Position numbers and translations under genes: made by a program
Shown: piece after piece, positions 24,478 through 37,696 of the stretch
How the letters are laid out: each line of letters begins with the position of its first letter
Position numbering within the stretch: the stretch's first letter is position 1
Notes under the pieces: model-generated
What the model was told of the DNA's origin: nothing
Database searches by the model: none
The model's input: only the letters and a program-made list of their open reading frames with translations
NCBI GenBank assembly: GCA_025603075.1
Contig: MU626307.1
Span: 1 to 64,000, forward strand
Source of the DNA: Neoconidiobolus thromboides FSU 785
Taxonomy: Eukaryota; Entomophthoromycota; Entomophthoromycetes; Entomophthorales; Neoconidiobolaceae
Reading direction: 5' to 3'
DNA: 64,000 bases

Positions 24478-25707
24478 GTCAATTGAATCATCTATTTGTG
24501 TTATTTTTTTATTAATTATTATTTCTGTAGGTAAAATAAGACTGTTATCCATTTTAAATTCTAAATTATTAGCTACTCTTGTACCAGCAGTTAATAAACT
24601 TTTTAAACCTTCAGGTTTAATGTTTTGATCTAATTGATTATTATTAATATTACGCAAACTATTGAATTCTTCATTAATATGTTCTTTTGATAAACAGTTA
24701 TTTAATGTATGATTTGTCTTATTTGGAAATTGATTGATAACATAAGTACATGAATCCGAATCATAATTACGTTGATTATTGTCTTGATTATTGACCGAAT
24801 TCCTTAATGTAAAACAATAATCACATACTCTAATCAAACCATTATGTCCCATACTTTCGCCAGATATCATATTGGAAGCACAATCACTACAAAATATTTG
24901 CCCTTTAATAAAATTGAAATTAATAATGTTAATATTAAATTATTTATAATAAATGCTAAAATAGGAATTACCACAAATACGACAGTGATGTTTTCTTCGA
25001 AATAATTGAGAAAACGGTTTACTACAATTATAGCATTCATGACAATGTTCATCTTTCATCCAATAAGCTTTATTAATACCCCCACCTTGTCCTTGTAATC
25101 GTTTTAATATATTGGTAACTGCTTCTGTTGGTCGAGTATTAAATAAACTTGATGAAGAGTTACTTCCTTCTCCATTTTTATAAAAACTATTCTTGTTTAT
25201 TTCCACATTATTTTGTAAACTATTTTTGGAACTTTCGAAATCAATATTTGGACTAGAAGTATTTGTTGTAAAACTATCTTTTCTTTTTCTACCTTCCCAT
25301 TTGTTATACCCTTTGCTACCCATATCCGTTTGAGTATCCAAACTCTTACTTGTTTCACTGTTGTTATCCGAACTATAAATAAATTTGGGTATTACATTGG
25401 CTAAATCAAACTTGTTTTCAGGTAATCTAGTATTACTTTCTTCCACTGTTTTTCTTAAATTTCTAATAGCTTCAGAAGAAGAATGATTAGAAGCTCTAGA
25501 ATTTGGTCTTTTTGGCTCAACATTTAAATTAATTTCGGGAATTGTCGTTGTTGGATTATAATTTTTATTGTCTTTAGGTTCTGGATTATCAAAAATAATT
25601 GTATTCTTTACACGTTCCAAAAGTTTACTAATTAAGCCTTGCTTTTCGGTATGTTTTGAACTTTCCATCTCATCAAAACTAATAAAATTGGTATTTTTAT
25701 TGGTCAT
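19262..25707 (-). CDS. FAB1: 1-phosphatidylinositol-3-phosphate 5-kinase FAB1 / PIKfyve
   Basis: Makes PI(3,5)P2 from PI3P on endosomes and vacuole. Four exons (25707-24972, 24902-20103, 20039-19936, 19864-19262) close exactly to about 2,080 residues, the usual size. A FYVE zinc finger ([20 protein letters not shown], then CRICG, then FCSDCASNM) lies near residues 225-290 and is split by the first intron. A chaperonin-like CCT domain follows ([29 protein letters not shown]; roughly residues 480-740), then the cysteine-rich FAB1 middle region ([35 protein letters not shown]). The C-terminal lipid kinase domain shows [16 protein letters not shown] and [15 protein letters not shown]. Poly-asparagine tracts (near 24440-24480, 21215-21255 and 20633-20655) sit in linkers and come from AAT/ATT triplet runs. 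Vac14 and Fig4, its usual partners, are not in the window. Confidence 0.96.
24444..24478 (-). repeat. Trinucleotide repeat coding poly-Asn in FAB1
   Basis: A run of TTA triplets on the plus strand (AAT on the coding strand) gives about ten consecutive asparagines in the FAB1 linker. Shorter runs of the same kind occur elsewhere in the gene. Confidence 0.8.
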
Positions 25708-26673
25708 TTTCGACTAACACATTGAAGTATTAAATACAAAATTAAAATTATTAATTGATTGATTAATATTAATAAATATAAATTGAGAAGTGATAATGTT
25801 ATACAGAGGGTTAAAAATGCTTGTAAAATAGTAATTGTAAAAATAAAATATTTTTTTGAGGTCGTTAATTAGTTATGGTTTTGAACATGCTTTCCTAAGT
25901 GCTCAGTGATGCAATTAACAATTAGTAAAATATCATTGGTTCTTTTTATTTTACCCTCTTTGACTAAAATTCTAAAGGTTAAGCACCCGCCTCTACGTCA
26001 AGTTTATTAATATTTGTTGGTAGTTAAATGTATAGTTATTGCATCTTTTTGATTTATTTTTTGTATTTATATAAATTCCAGCACCATAGATATTGTTTCA
26101 ATATATTATTTAAAAAAATCGGTATAGCCAATTCTTTTATTAACCCTTAAGAAAACAACCACTTTATTGAAAACAGAAATATTACCAAATAAGGTAAAAA
26201 AGGTGAAAATAGTTGTCAAATACAGTTCGAATTGACTCTACTTATCCAGCAGTAATAAGTTTGAGCAAATCTCCTCACATCATGTTAGAGTGATCAAGAG
26301 AGTTCAGCGCATTTAGTACTAGGGGTGAAAAATCGATCAGTGAGGGTGTGTACTAATGGAAATTGTATAGTGAGTATATCTAGCTCCCGATAGAGTTGAA
26401 CAATTTGAGTCACCCACTGTTCTTGTTTTATGAATTTTAGTTCAAAATATAAAATTTGCTTATTTTCTAAGTCAATTTTTAAAATTAATAGATTATTTTT
26501 ATTAATTATAATTACTTTGTTTTATTTTAATAATATTATAAGCTTTTATACTCTTGAATAAATTTATCAATATAATTTAAATTGTTTTAAATTTCGTTTT
26601 ATACGGGTTTTCATAATTTATGTTTAAAAATACTTTTTAACATAATAAATATCTTAATGATTAATGTGACATA

Positions 26674-26770
26674 TGAGGGGTTTTTTTAGTTTCATTACTC
26701 TCAATTTTTTAAGCACTGTTTGAGTGGAAAAGCTATTAGTAAAACTCTTAAACAAAAAGATACATTCTCA
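26674..26770 (+). repeat. MITE-like element, copy 11 (left half of palindrome)
   Basis: A orientation; TGAGGGGTTTTTTTAG left end, right end degenerate (ACATTCTCA). Joined directly to copy 12. Confidence 0.85.
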
Positions 26771-26824
26771 TGTATCTTTTTGTTTAAGAGTTTTACTAAT
26801 AGCTTTTCCACTCAAACAGTGCTT
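26711..26824. repeat. Perfect palindrome, 55-bp arms, 4-bp spacer
   Basis: Bases 26711-26765 and 26770-26824 are exact reverse complements around the spacer TCTC. The arms are the right parts of two copies of the dispersed element facing each other. The outer parts (26674-26710 and 26825-26864) are only similar. Confidence 0.95.
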
Positions 26825-26864
26825 AAAAGGTAGAGAAAATAATGAAGCAAAAAAATCATCCTCA
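26770..26864 (-). repeat. MITE-like element, copy 12 (right half of palindrome)
   Basis: B orientation; lacks its own outer left end at the junction, ends at the right in ATCATCCTCA. Confidence 0.85.
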
Positions 26865-27920
26865 TATCTTCATACTGTATAAAATAATAGCCATTTTTAT
26901 TCAAGTAGTTGTTAGAATTCACAGCATCAAAAGCTTATAATTTAATATAAGATTATATTTTAAATTATATTTTAAAATGTTGGTGTTTAATTTTGAATAA
27001 TTTACAGCTACCGCAGCTCTTTTACGACTTATCTAATAGCTCATTTGAGAAAAAAAATAGTATTAAAATTTGCTTGAATATAACAATTGCATAATAAAAA
27101 TCAACTGTGAGAATAGTTTGGTTATAAAAATTATTACTATGAAGATCGCAAAAAAATTGCAACAACTGTACATAGTAAAAAACATTGATCTCTAATTTAC
27201 CATATTAATACATTCATATTATAGTGATAGTCAATAGCAAATAAGAATGCTAACTTACTACAAGTTAAATACTAGAGTAGCACCCCATTTGATAAAAAAT
27301 TAATATGATTTTCAGCCAAAATAATCAATTTTAGTTGACTTTAGTTTAATAAATATTATTAATATTCTTGTTATTTGATATAATAGTATTAAAAATTAGC
27401 AATACTAAACTACACCAAACTTTGTTAAAAAATTACCAAAGTTATTTCACATGAATAGCATAAATAATATTAAAATCGAACTTGATGATAACAATGAATT
27501 CTATCACTTATTTTGGTGCTACAATGAATAATTGACATAATCAATTCTTAGAATATTAATAATAATAACATAAATAACTTTATTATAATATAATAAATAA
27601 CAATGATAAACAAAATAAAGGCTAAATAAACAAAAAAGCTAGAATACACTAGGACAAATAACTATGGTTGGTTGAAATGATAGATTGAATACAAGCAATT
27701 GTAATATTTCAATATTAACCTCTAAAAAGGCTAAAATCTCAAAGCAATCTTGACAAAATAGGCTAAAGTAATTGGATCCACCAATAAAATCTTGACTCAG
27801 ATAAAACAAAAAGATGAGGTGGAATGAGTAAAGGCTAATTTAAAATTTAAAACAATTATAAAAATGCAACTTACTTCATTTTGACTTCTTTAATTTTATT
27901 TCGAATTTTTTAATTCAAAA

Positions 27921-29229
27921 ATGTCTTCTTTTGGCACTATATTTAAAGTCACTACTTATGGTGAAAGTCATTGTTCTTCCGTTGGCTGTATAATAGAAAA
28001 TGTCCCTCCAGGTTTAGAAGTAACGGAAGATTTAATTCAACCTCAATTAACTAGACGTAGACCAGGTCAAAGTAACTTAACTACTCCAGTAAATAATCCT
28101 ATTTATTATAGTTTTAATATATTAAAATTAACCTTAATTATCTTATTAGCGTAATGAAGCTGACCGCGTCAAAATCGAAGCAGGTGTTGAACATGGAGTA
28201 AGTTTAGGCAGTCCCATTGCTTTAACAGTTAAAAACTTAGATCAAAGGCCACATGATTATAGTGAAACTGATTTATACCCAAGACCAAGTCATGCTGATT
28301 GGACTTATTTATTAAAATATCAATTAAAATCTTCTTCTGGTGGAGGTAGATCTTCTGCTAGAGAAACTATTGGTCGTGTAGCTGCTGGTACCATTGCTGA
28401 ACTTTACTTAAGAAAAGCATTCAACACAGAGATTGTTGCTTTTGTTTCTCAAGTGGGTAAAGTTAAAATGGATTTCCTTAATGGTGAAGAAAACCATTTG
28501 GAATTTATGAAGTTTTTAAATACTATTGATCGTCCAACAGTAGACCAAAATAACATTCGTTGCCCAGATATACACGTTAGCGAGAAGATGAGAGAAGTAA
28601 TAATAATGTTATTATATTTGGATTATTGCTAATTTTTATAGGCTATTTTAGAAGCTAAAGAAAGAAATGATAGTATAGGTGGTGTGGTAACTTGCGTTAT
28701 CCGTAATGCACCAAAAGGATTAGGGGAACCATGTTTTGATAAATTAGAAGCTAAACTTGCTCATGCTATGTTATCTATTCCAGCTACCAAAGGGTTCGAA
28801 ATTGGATCTGGGTTTAATGGAGCAGCTATGTATGGATCTCAACATAATGATAAATGGGTACCAACTGAAGGTGGCCTTTCAACTGTTACTAATTATTCAG
28901 GCGGTATACAAGGAGGTATTTCTAATGGAGAAAATATTTATTTTAATATTGCATTTAAACCAGCAGCTACTATTTCTCAAGAGCAAGAAACTTGCACCTA
29001 TGATGGTGAACCAGGTGTATTAAAAGCTCGTGGTAGACATGATCCTTGTGTGCTTCCAAGAGCTATTCCAATTGTAGAAGCTATGGCTTCTTTAGTTATT
29101 ATGGATAATTTCCTTATCCAATCCGCTAGACTTTCAGCTAAGCAATTGATTCCAAATGCCAATATTCATCCTTCCCTTTTAGGTAAAATCCCTACCAAAT
29201 CTACTAATGGTATCAATGGCAATCATTAG
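27921..29229 (+). CDS. ARO2: Chorismate synthase
   Basis: Seventh shikimate-pathway enzyme: converts EPSP to chorismate, the precursor of aromatic amino acids, using reduced FMN. Three exons (27921-28088, 28150-28596, 28642-29229) give 400 residues, the usual fungal size. Family signatures are intact: [18 protein letters not shown] at the N-terminus (positions about 13-30), [55 protein letters not shown], and near the C-terminus [20 protein letters not shown]. The protein is mono-domain; whether it has its own flavin reductase activity, as in fungal ARO2, cannot be read from sequence. Presence of this enzyme excludes an animal source. CCAAT boxes lie at 27771 (reverse) and 27781. Confidence 0.97.
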
Positions 29230-30007
29230 TTAAATTCGATTTATTTTATTGTTTACTTTATTAAAAAAAATAAACTTAACTCACACTTAAATATTTAGTA
29301 TGAAATGGCTTGATTATTAATTTAATCTTTTTCTTTATACTCTAGAAGTGATTTAGTATTCTAAATCATAGTATTTTTTTCACCCTAGATTATAGCGACT
29401 ACTGTTAATAAGGCATATTTACATGTATAAATTTATTACTATTCAATTTTAATATAAACAAATGAGTCCATTTTTTGATTTCATTACTTTTCCATTTTTA
29501 AGCACTATTTGAGTGGAAAGATTGTTAGTAAAATCCTCAAACAAAGAATTACATCCCCAAATCTTAAAAACGTAAATTAAATTTGGGTTCTCTAGTATAA
29601 ATGTATTCGAAACAAAAGCTACTTCTTGAGTGCAATGATTATTAGAATATTCGAATAGTATACTTATACAAAAATTGACTTTTATTTCGAATACGGTAAT
29701 AACATTAAAGTGTTCTACCAAACTATAAAATTTATACTATAAAGTGAGTATTATTTTGAAGCTATTCCGTAGACTTTTGGATAATAACAGTAGTAATTAA
29801 AACCATCATCTTCATATCTAAAAGCAAACATGTGGATAATCTGATAAAAAACAACCTACGTAAACTTGATAAATACTCTAAAAAATTTATAAATATTAAA
29901 AAAAGTTTATTAAAATTAAAACACGCACTTTTAGAATAGCATAATAATATTTAACTCCATCTTAACATAGAAAATAAAAGATCAATTGAAGTACTATCCT
30001 TTAAAGA
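29230..30007. other. Convergent intergenic gap with MITE copy 13
   Basis: Between the 3' ends of chorismate synthase and the 1,923-residue gene. Holds one element copy; an open frame on the minus strand (29721-29449) runs into that copy and is not considered a gene. Confidence 0.55.
29463..29559 (+). repeat. MITE-like element, copy 13
   Basis: A orientation; degenerate left end TGAGTCCATTTTTTG, good core AAGCACTATTTGAGTGGAAA, right end TTACATCCCCA. Confidence 0.85.
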
Positions 30008-33000
30008 TTAATTAAGTAAGTCCTTAATATTTGATCTCGAAGATGCATTGGGTTTCCTATTACTATCCTCTTGATTCGGACTACCCCCTTGTAATATATT
30101 TAAGTTTGGATTTATACCTTGATTAGCCCCAGTACGTCTGCGTACTTGACCTGCTCCTAAAATTGAATCGTACATACTGATTGGTTGGTTGAGTGATTGA
30201 TTTTGAATAGGTGCAAGAGAAATATGCTGACTATTTATATTATGATTACTTTGAATAGATTGGTCATAATACCTTTGGGATGATCTTAGATTACCATCAC
30301 TTTCGTTCTGAATGGATGGATAGCTTGTATGTATACGTTCATAATTATGACTTTGAAGCTTAGCTTTATCAATATGCTGTGTTTGATGAGTAGCATTTAC
30401 ATCTTGATTTCTTTGATGATTAACTGACTGGAAATGATCTGACATTTGGTAACGCTGGGTATATTGAGAATTATTGGATTCTTGTAACTGGGATGGGATA
30501 CCTTGCTTTTGGTTTTGGCTATCAAAACGACTTTGAATCTCATGGTATTTATTAAGCTGAGATAGCTGCGGGTTATTTGCGTCTTGAGTAGCACTTACTG
30601 GGTATTTGGCAGTGGGGTTAATATAAGGAGACTCATGCCTATAATTCGCATTAGATTGACGTGTTTCACCTGACTGTTGCATTGGTTGACTTTGGTCCCT
30701 TCCTTTTACATATTGATTATTATGGCTGTATTCAAACCTATTCTCAATCTTTCTTAAATCTTGAGGATGTTCGTATGGCCTAAAAGAATCCTTAGAACCA
30801 CTTTGAAGTACGGTATATCCTTTTTCTCTTGCTTCTTTTTGGCTTCCTAAAATACTAGAATGCTTTTTATTTGCATAAACCATTTGTGAAATATGTGAAG
30901 AACCTAAAGTAATGTCAGATCTTCCTGAATGTTGCGACTCAACAAATTTCCCTGAATAAGGCTCATTTAATATCCTAATATTTCTTGATTGGTTACTGAC
31001 CCCTTTAGGCCCAGAAGCATTTGGATCACTTTGGATGCTGCTTTGAACGAACTGATTCTGAGATATAACCTTAGGTGTGTGAGTATCTTTACTACCTATT
31101 TCGTGTCTTGGGTTATGAATAGCGACTTGTCTAAGTGGTGTCTGCTCATATCGACCTGCTTGAGAGAAATCCTTAGTTAATCTTTGAGCTACAATTCCTT
31201 CACGTGGGGAAGATTTATCTGCCGTAAATCGATCTAAATCTAATTTTGGTAGATAATCTTGCCTTAGTCCAGCAAATTGGCTGTATCCTTGATCAGCTGG
31301 TCTTGAGGTATATTGATTTGATAGGCTAATATTTTCATTTCGAGGATTAGGTGGAATTTGATTAGAATGTGAACTTTGGAGAAAGAATTGATTGTGTAAT
31401 TGAGTAGGCTTATGAGATAAGGCGGGTAGCGTATTTTCTCTGGAATTAATAGAATTTCCTTTATTAAAACCTTCATTGGCATTTCTATTCCTGTTATATG
31501 ACATTTGGTTTTGTAATGCATTAAATTCTGATAATGGGTCACGTTTACCAGGAATATTTTTTGAAGTTTGTGCATTGATTATACTTCCTTCCTTTCTAGG
31601 TATCTTTGTCTCCATACCTTCATTTATGCCAGGAGTCATGGCTGATCTGGCTGATTTTTTTGTAGAAGACCTGATTGCTTTTTTACTTTCTTTTGACGAA
31701 GTAAGTGAAGCTGGTAAAGTAAAATCTTGCATATTACCACCAGAAGATTTTGAAGAAGGAAGCGTCCCAGCAGATGGTCCAACCATAGCAGGTGGCAGAA
31801 TAGGTGCGTTTAACTCCATCATTGCTGATATAGCTAATTTGTCGCTTTTAGATGGCTTGGATTGGCGGAAACTCTGGTTAATATTCATATGGTCATACCT
31901 GTTAGTATCGTTTAGCATATTTGAGCCGCCAACCTTATATGTATCAGCTGGAGGAGGCTGATTATGTCGAATAGGAGGGCGTGATGTTAATGTACCAGAT
32001 ACATTTGATTGCTGTAAAGCATTCGCAGATGATCTTTCAGGTCCTGATGCTGGAGCTGGAAGCTCAAAAAATGGAGCAATCGATGGAAATCTAGGAATAG
32101 TTTTAGAATCAGGTTGTGGAGGCAATTGAGCGGAACTTTCGAGTATGCTTCTAGTCCTTTGTTTTGAATCATGGTTTGTTTGAGGAACATGTTGACTATT
32201 TTCTTGTTTATTTCTGCTCAAGGCTCCAACTTGAAAAGGTTGGACAGCACTTTGATTTCCTGGGAGATAATATGGTTTAGCCATACGATGATCAACTAAA
32301 GATTCTACTTTATTGGGATTTACTTTAGGATCGAATTGCCCTCTATATTGAACTTCTTCTTCATCCACCCCTTGTGTTCTAGACTGCATAGTGTTTGGAG
32401 TACGTCTAAAAGGATAATTTGTAGCTCTATTTATTAATAATTCTCGTTCACTGTCCATTGTTGTAGAGGTAGCAAGCGGGGGTGGTAATGGAGTAAAGTA
32501 ATTTGTATTATTATTTGATGTATTAGAAGACATATTGCTGTTTTCAACTTGCTTTGCTCTTATTCTTTCATAAAAGTCAATTGTATTTGGATTACTAGGC
32601 TTAGATGAAGATTCGTGTTGGACATTGGACCTGCTGCCTTGAACAAATTGGTTATATCCGCTTAATGGGTCAGTAGATAAACGATGTGAAGATTCGTTCT
32701 GTTGAACAAATGGTACTGATAGAGGCTTAATTTCTGGAGGTGGTAATTGAGATGTTTGAGGAGGGTGATCATGACTAAGTGTTGGCTGGCTGCGGCTTTG
32801 AAAGCTTTCATGAGCAACTGGATAAGTGTTTGGATGAACAGCTTGTGAAGTGATAGGTAGTATCTTCTTGTATTTATTTAAATTATCTGTACTATCTGAT
32901 GTATATGACGTTGTTACCTGGAGGTTATTAGAAAGCTGAGGATTCATATTTGATATTGTTCCCTTTGTAAGATTTTTCAAAGCCGATTTCTTTTTCTTAC

Positions 33001-36000
33001 TGCTAGAAGGAGGCTGAAAATTATAAAATACGCTTATTCTTTCTTTCTCAATCTGTGAAAAAGATTTTGGTGGATCAGTACTATTAGATAGTCCTATTGG
33101 CTGATTAGGGTTTGGGGTTACTTTATTATCGGAATTAGCTAAAGGCGTTTCTTCTAAATTAGAGCTTAACTCTTTGTCACTCTCCTTTATCTTTCTTGAT
33201 TTTCGTGTAATGTCCAATTTGTAGTTATCTACCATTGATCCCGACTCAATATCGGCTGGAGGTACAGATGTTTGATCTGACGTCAACTCTTTCTTTGAAT
33301 TTTTGGTTTTATACTTCTTCCTCTTTTGCTTCTGTTCTGATGGAACTATGACTGGAATAACTTGGTCAGCTTCTTGTTGGATAAGTTCACTTTTTAGGTT
33401 TTCACTATTATCCTTTTCGACTGGCTCTTCAATTATTCGAGTAAAATTCTGGACTTCTTGTGAGCTCACTTTTATAATCTCTTCATCCAAAGTATTTGCT
33501 GGTATGTTTTCGGCATGAATGTTTTCTTTAGAATTGGTTTTATCACTCGATTCTGATGCAATATTCGATGAAGTAAGAGAAGTTTCAAGTTTGCTCTGGT
33601 TACTTTCAATCGCTTCTTTACTATCATCTATCTTCTGAATATCCTTTTTCATCACATCGTCTAATTGACTATCACTGATGACATTATTCGGGCTTTCTTT
33701 GTTCTTTTGTTGAGACTGATAATCAAGTGAAACTATAGGCAAAATAGTTGGCAAAGCAATGGGTTGACTAACTTTACGCTGAAAAATATTCATTGGCTTA
33801 TTTCTTTCATTATGGTTGTTTGAATCACCCTTACAAACATTGGGAGCTTTGTTATTTATCTGTGTTTCATCAGTTATCGTATCTTTAGCAGGCTCTGTTT
33901 GATTGGTTGTACCTTCTGGAGTCAAAATAACATTATTCATATTACTATTCTCAATAATAGATTTATTTGGATTAGTGCTTTCAATAGAATAGTGATTTGA
34001 ATTAGTGTTTTCAGTCAAAATGTCATTTGAATTAGTGTTTTCAGTCAAAATGTCATTTGAATTAGTGTTTTCAGCAAAGGGATGTGACAGCACATCATTG
34101 TTGTTTTTTGGCGATTGGTTGTAAGTTATTTCTACGCTTTCATTTAGTACTGGAACTTGTTCATTTGATTCCATCGCTAAGGACTCATTATCATTAGTAG
34201 GATCTAATTCATCCGATGAGTTTATCAACTGTTGTGATTCCTCGATCTCACTTTGATTCTCAATTAGATCATCTACTGTATTAGAAACGCTCATGCTACT
34301 TTGCTCTTCTGAATTCAATTTCGGTTCTAAAAAACGATTAGTTTAACTATTACTATAAATCAAATAAATATACTTACCTGTAAACTGAGCCCCAATTTGA
34401 TTTAATAATTCATTAATGCTTTCGCCAGTAACAAATCGATTAAGCTCAGTTACGTTTTGTGAAGAACGCCCTATATCTAATTCTCTATAAGTTATTATAT
34501 GAGGATCATTGTCTATCTCATTTGCCAACTCCCGATGAATATTATTAAGAAATTCACTATCAACCTTAATAAGGCGTAATAAAGAATAGATAGGATTAAC
34601 AATGACCCTTTGACTACGTATTACATCATCCTTAATATTTAAAAGCTCCGAGATTAAAAGTACTGGATGAATTGTGTTACGATTACGGTAATTTTTAGTA
34701 ATCCCAATAAGAATATTATTAAGTAGCAACTTTGAATTAGGAAGATCCTTGATTAATTTTAACATGTAGTTCAATTGACTAAATGGACTGTTTATGAAAA
34801 GGAAAGAAGATACATGAACATTTCGAAGTTCCAACTTTTTTGAATTAGGCTGGATCCAATCAAGCATAAGTGTCTGCTTAATTTTAGTTGGTAAGAAACT
34901 GAAAGTAGTGAGTGATGATAATACTAGTTGATACTTTTCGTTTATTTTTATAGCGAAAGTGTATGCAAATTTGTTGCTTTCATTAAATAGTAACAAGCCA
35001 AAATATTTGAGCTCAAACATATCCTTAATCAAAGCTCCGAAGTCATCTCTTAAATCATTAGGAAAATATCGATTATTTGAATTATAATTTATATAACCCT
35101 GTATGTTGTTTTTTTCTATGTCTGTTTCTCGCCATTTTAACAGCTTTATTAATTGAACTGAATTAGAATCATGCTTATAATCAAGGAAGTTTATGATTTG
35201 AATCGGAAACTTCTTTTTACTACATTTTAAAATGAGCTCATACTCTACGTAATGCTTTTCAAATATAATATTATAAAGTAATGTAAATTTTGGTTCTAAA
35301 AGCCCAACTACATCTTTTGTTATAAATTCAATTTTAGAAAAATTTGCTTTCGAGGTTGGGGCGGAAGCAAGATCAAACCAAGAAATTCTTTCATCATCAA
35401 GGCATTTGTCGGATTGAAAATCAAACGTAAATATTAAGATTCTATTTCTCAAAGGTGAAAGAAGTCTTTTAACTCTCTGAGGCTCAATATCAGTGAACAC
35501 CCATATATAGCTATGTGCCCCATTAATTGAGGACATGGATAAGGCTTTTATCCAACTTGGTGAATTAGCTTCCGTTATTATGCTACCATTTTCTCTAAAT
35601 TTTATTAACACTTGTTTAAATGAAGATCAGAATTACTTACGTTTCATTTAAAATACTTTCTAGGAATGCTTCTTGTTGAAGATTATTTTTAAACTCACGA
35701 TTTGACTTTACCCAATTAAATGAGTGGAATTGAATTTTATCTTTTCCAATCAAATAATAATAAGCTTGGCAAATTGCTAAAAATAAAAATTAGTTCATTG
35801 AATATGATTGGTTGAAAAATTATATAAATAGCTGCTTAGTGGTTTCTATAACAATGTTGTTTTTTTAAATAAACTATAGTATTATAAAATCAAGCATATA
35901 AATTAAATTGTTCAATTAACTCTTTTAAAGTTTATTTAAAGAGCATTCTTTTTCAATAATTTAATTTATACTTCAGCTTTTATCATTTCATTTGAATTGA

Positions 36001-36113
36001 AATATTACTCTACCTGTTTTGACTAATTCTTGTTGCTCTCTATAAGCATCTGGGGTTGTAGAATTAGAGTTTAATGAAAAAAATATTGTATCATATTTAT
36101 ATGGCTCAAACAT
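30008..36113 (-). CDS. Large protein of unknown function, ordered N-terminus and long disordered tail
   Basis: Four exons (36113-36014, 35776-35641, 35594-34378, 34326-30008) join to exactly 1,923 codons plus stop, which supports a single gene. Residues 1-485 look folded: alternating hydrophobic strands and helices starting MFEPYKYDTIFFSLN, and the stretch SYIWVFTDIEPQRVKRLL / NRILIFTFDF, which recalls a von Willebrand A-like fold such as that at the N-terminus of Treslin-type replication proteins. That resemblance is weak and I do not assign the function. Residues 485-1923 are low complexity, rich in S, N, Q, P and K, with acidic and basic patches (KQKRKKYKTKNSKKE, PSSSKKKKSALKN) that could be nuclear localisation signals, and many SP/TP sites. 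A 30-bp tandem repeat at 33992-34074 encodes ENTNSNDILT units. Four CCAAT boxes lie 220-370 bp upstream. Confidence 0.7.
33992..34074 (-). repeat. Tandem repeat, 30-bp unit, about 2.8 copies, in frame
   Basis: Adjacent copies are almost identical at DNA level and code for the ten-residue unit ENTNSNDILT; a diverged further unit (ENTNSNHYSI, ESTNPNKSII) continues outside. Recent in-frame expansion in a disordered region. Confidence 0.85.
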
Positions 36114-36333
36114 ATTAAGAAACACTATATTACTAAATTAAATAATATTAGTGATTTTGTACTTGTAGTGTTATCAATTGTATTTTCAATATCTTGCTTT
36201 GAGCAAAATTTAAGATACAATATCGTGTATAGTTCGCTTACATAAATTGATAAGCCTTAAGCTTATTTTCATTTCAAAATAAAAAAAATGAAGAAAATTT
36301 CTCCTCTATTTATACCCCTTCGCTCATGTTTTG

Positions 36334-36480
36334 ATTGGTTGCATGCATTTATATTGATCACCAATCAAATCACAATGACTGAACTTCTTAGTAGGGTGTA
36401 TTTTACCGGAATATAATCTAAAGCAACCAATAATATTTCGTAAAAGGATTTTTCTAAGAAAATTTTGAGAATATAATTGG
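36334..36480. promoter_or_regulatory. CCAAT-box cluster upstream of the 1,923-residue gene
   Basis: Two CCAAT (36361-36365, 36427-36431) and two ATTGG (36334-36338, 36476-36480) within 147 bp, 220-370 bp before the start codon. Several have the extended ATTGGTT or CCAATCA context favoured by NF-Y. Confidence 0.45.
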
Positions 36481-37596
36481 TTGAGTTCACTTTTTAAGGA
36501 AAAAATAAAACTTGAATCTTTAATTCTCTTCTTATAATGATTAAAGCACCAGTGTTATTTCATATTAAGACCTAAAACGATTATTAAACAGGATGACCCC
36601 AACATATTGATTTGAAAATGTACGATGGAAGATTATAAGTAATGCGTGATGATAAGAATAAAAAATCGTTTAAAAATTAAAAAATTTATTATTGAAAATA
36701 ATTTAATTAAACTGCTTTTTATTTAATAAAAATTATCTTTAAGGCAAAATCACACTTAAATATTACGTAACTGTGAAAATAAATTTAATAGATTAGTTTG
36801 TAATTTATTTGATCTAAGATTTCACAACTTAAGATTAAATTCATATAAAGTTGTTATCAAATGCCAATCTATAAAGTCATAAAAATAGAAAAATAGCACT
36901 ACCATAATAAAAACGATAAAAACTTAGCAAACAGAGAAATTAAACACGAATTTTTAATTAAACATATATATTTTCAAGTATCATGCTTGAAGAACTCAGT
37001 TTTTTAGGAGTTAATGTGATTCATTTCTAAACTCTAAAAATAATGAAAGGTTCTAACTATCCCCTAAAAATTCGTATTATATAAATCATACCAAGATGAT
37101 ACTATAGTATATAATGATCAAAATAGCTGCTAACAATGAAAATTAGCTTCATACTTACAGAAATAGACTTATTTGTTACTTAGATAGAATTAAAGCTTTA
37201 AAATCAACTTCGATGTTATATTGTTTCAATTTGCTTAATATACTTTGAATAAACAATCTAAAATTAATTATTGTATCATTTTAATTAAAGATAGATCCAT
37301 AATGAATATATGAATTTTATATCAGTTTGTTTTAACTCGATTATGACATGTTTTCTTTGTAAAATTACATAAACTATTATAACGTTTTGATATCATTTTA
37401 TAGACCCAAAAAGATTTTGAAGTAAAATAACTTCGTCCTAATGACTTATGTGTGTCAAAAGCTATTTATTAATTTAAAAAAATTAGTTGATAAACTTGAA
37501 AGTAAAAGACCGAAATTTGATTGAAGTCTGCAAAAATAATTAAGTATTTGTTAATGCCTAAGCTAGGCTTTAAAGCAATAGCATACAAATAGCAAT

Positions 37597-37696
37597 TAGA
37601 AATGTTTTTTTGGTTTTATCACTTTTTCTATCTTTAAGTGCTATTTGAGTGAAAAGACTGTTTATTAGTAAAATTCTTGAACAAAATACATCCCCA
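37597..37696 (+). repeat. MITE-like element, copy 14
   Basis: A orientation; left end decayed (AAATGTTTTTTTGG), core AAGTGCTATTTGAGTG, right end ATACATCCCCA. Confidence 0.85.

Larger units (their letters stand above)
25708..27920. other. Intergenic with inverted MITE pair
   Basis: 2.2 kb between divergent FAB1 and chorismate synthase. It contains the head-to-head repeat pair at 26674-26864 and a reverse and a forward CCAAT box at 27771 and 27781, about 140-150 bp before the chorismate synthase start. No gene recognised. Confidence 0.6.

Noticed and set aside
25900..26100. Possible tRNA gene in the less AT-rich stretch
   Set aside because: No cloverleaf stems or A/B-box pair could be laid out.
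29449..29721. 90-codon open frame on the minus strand
   Set aside because: About a third of it is MITE copy 13; the rest shows no protein-like pattern.
31476..31961. 161-codon plus-strand frame inside the 1,923-residue gene
   Set aside because: Antisense to a confirmed long exon, with low-complexity origin.
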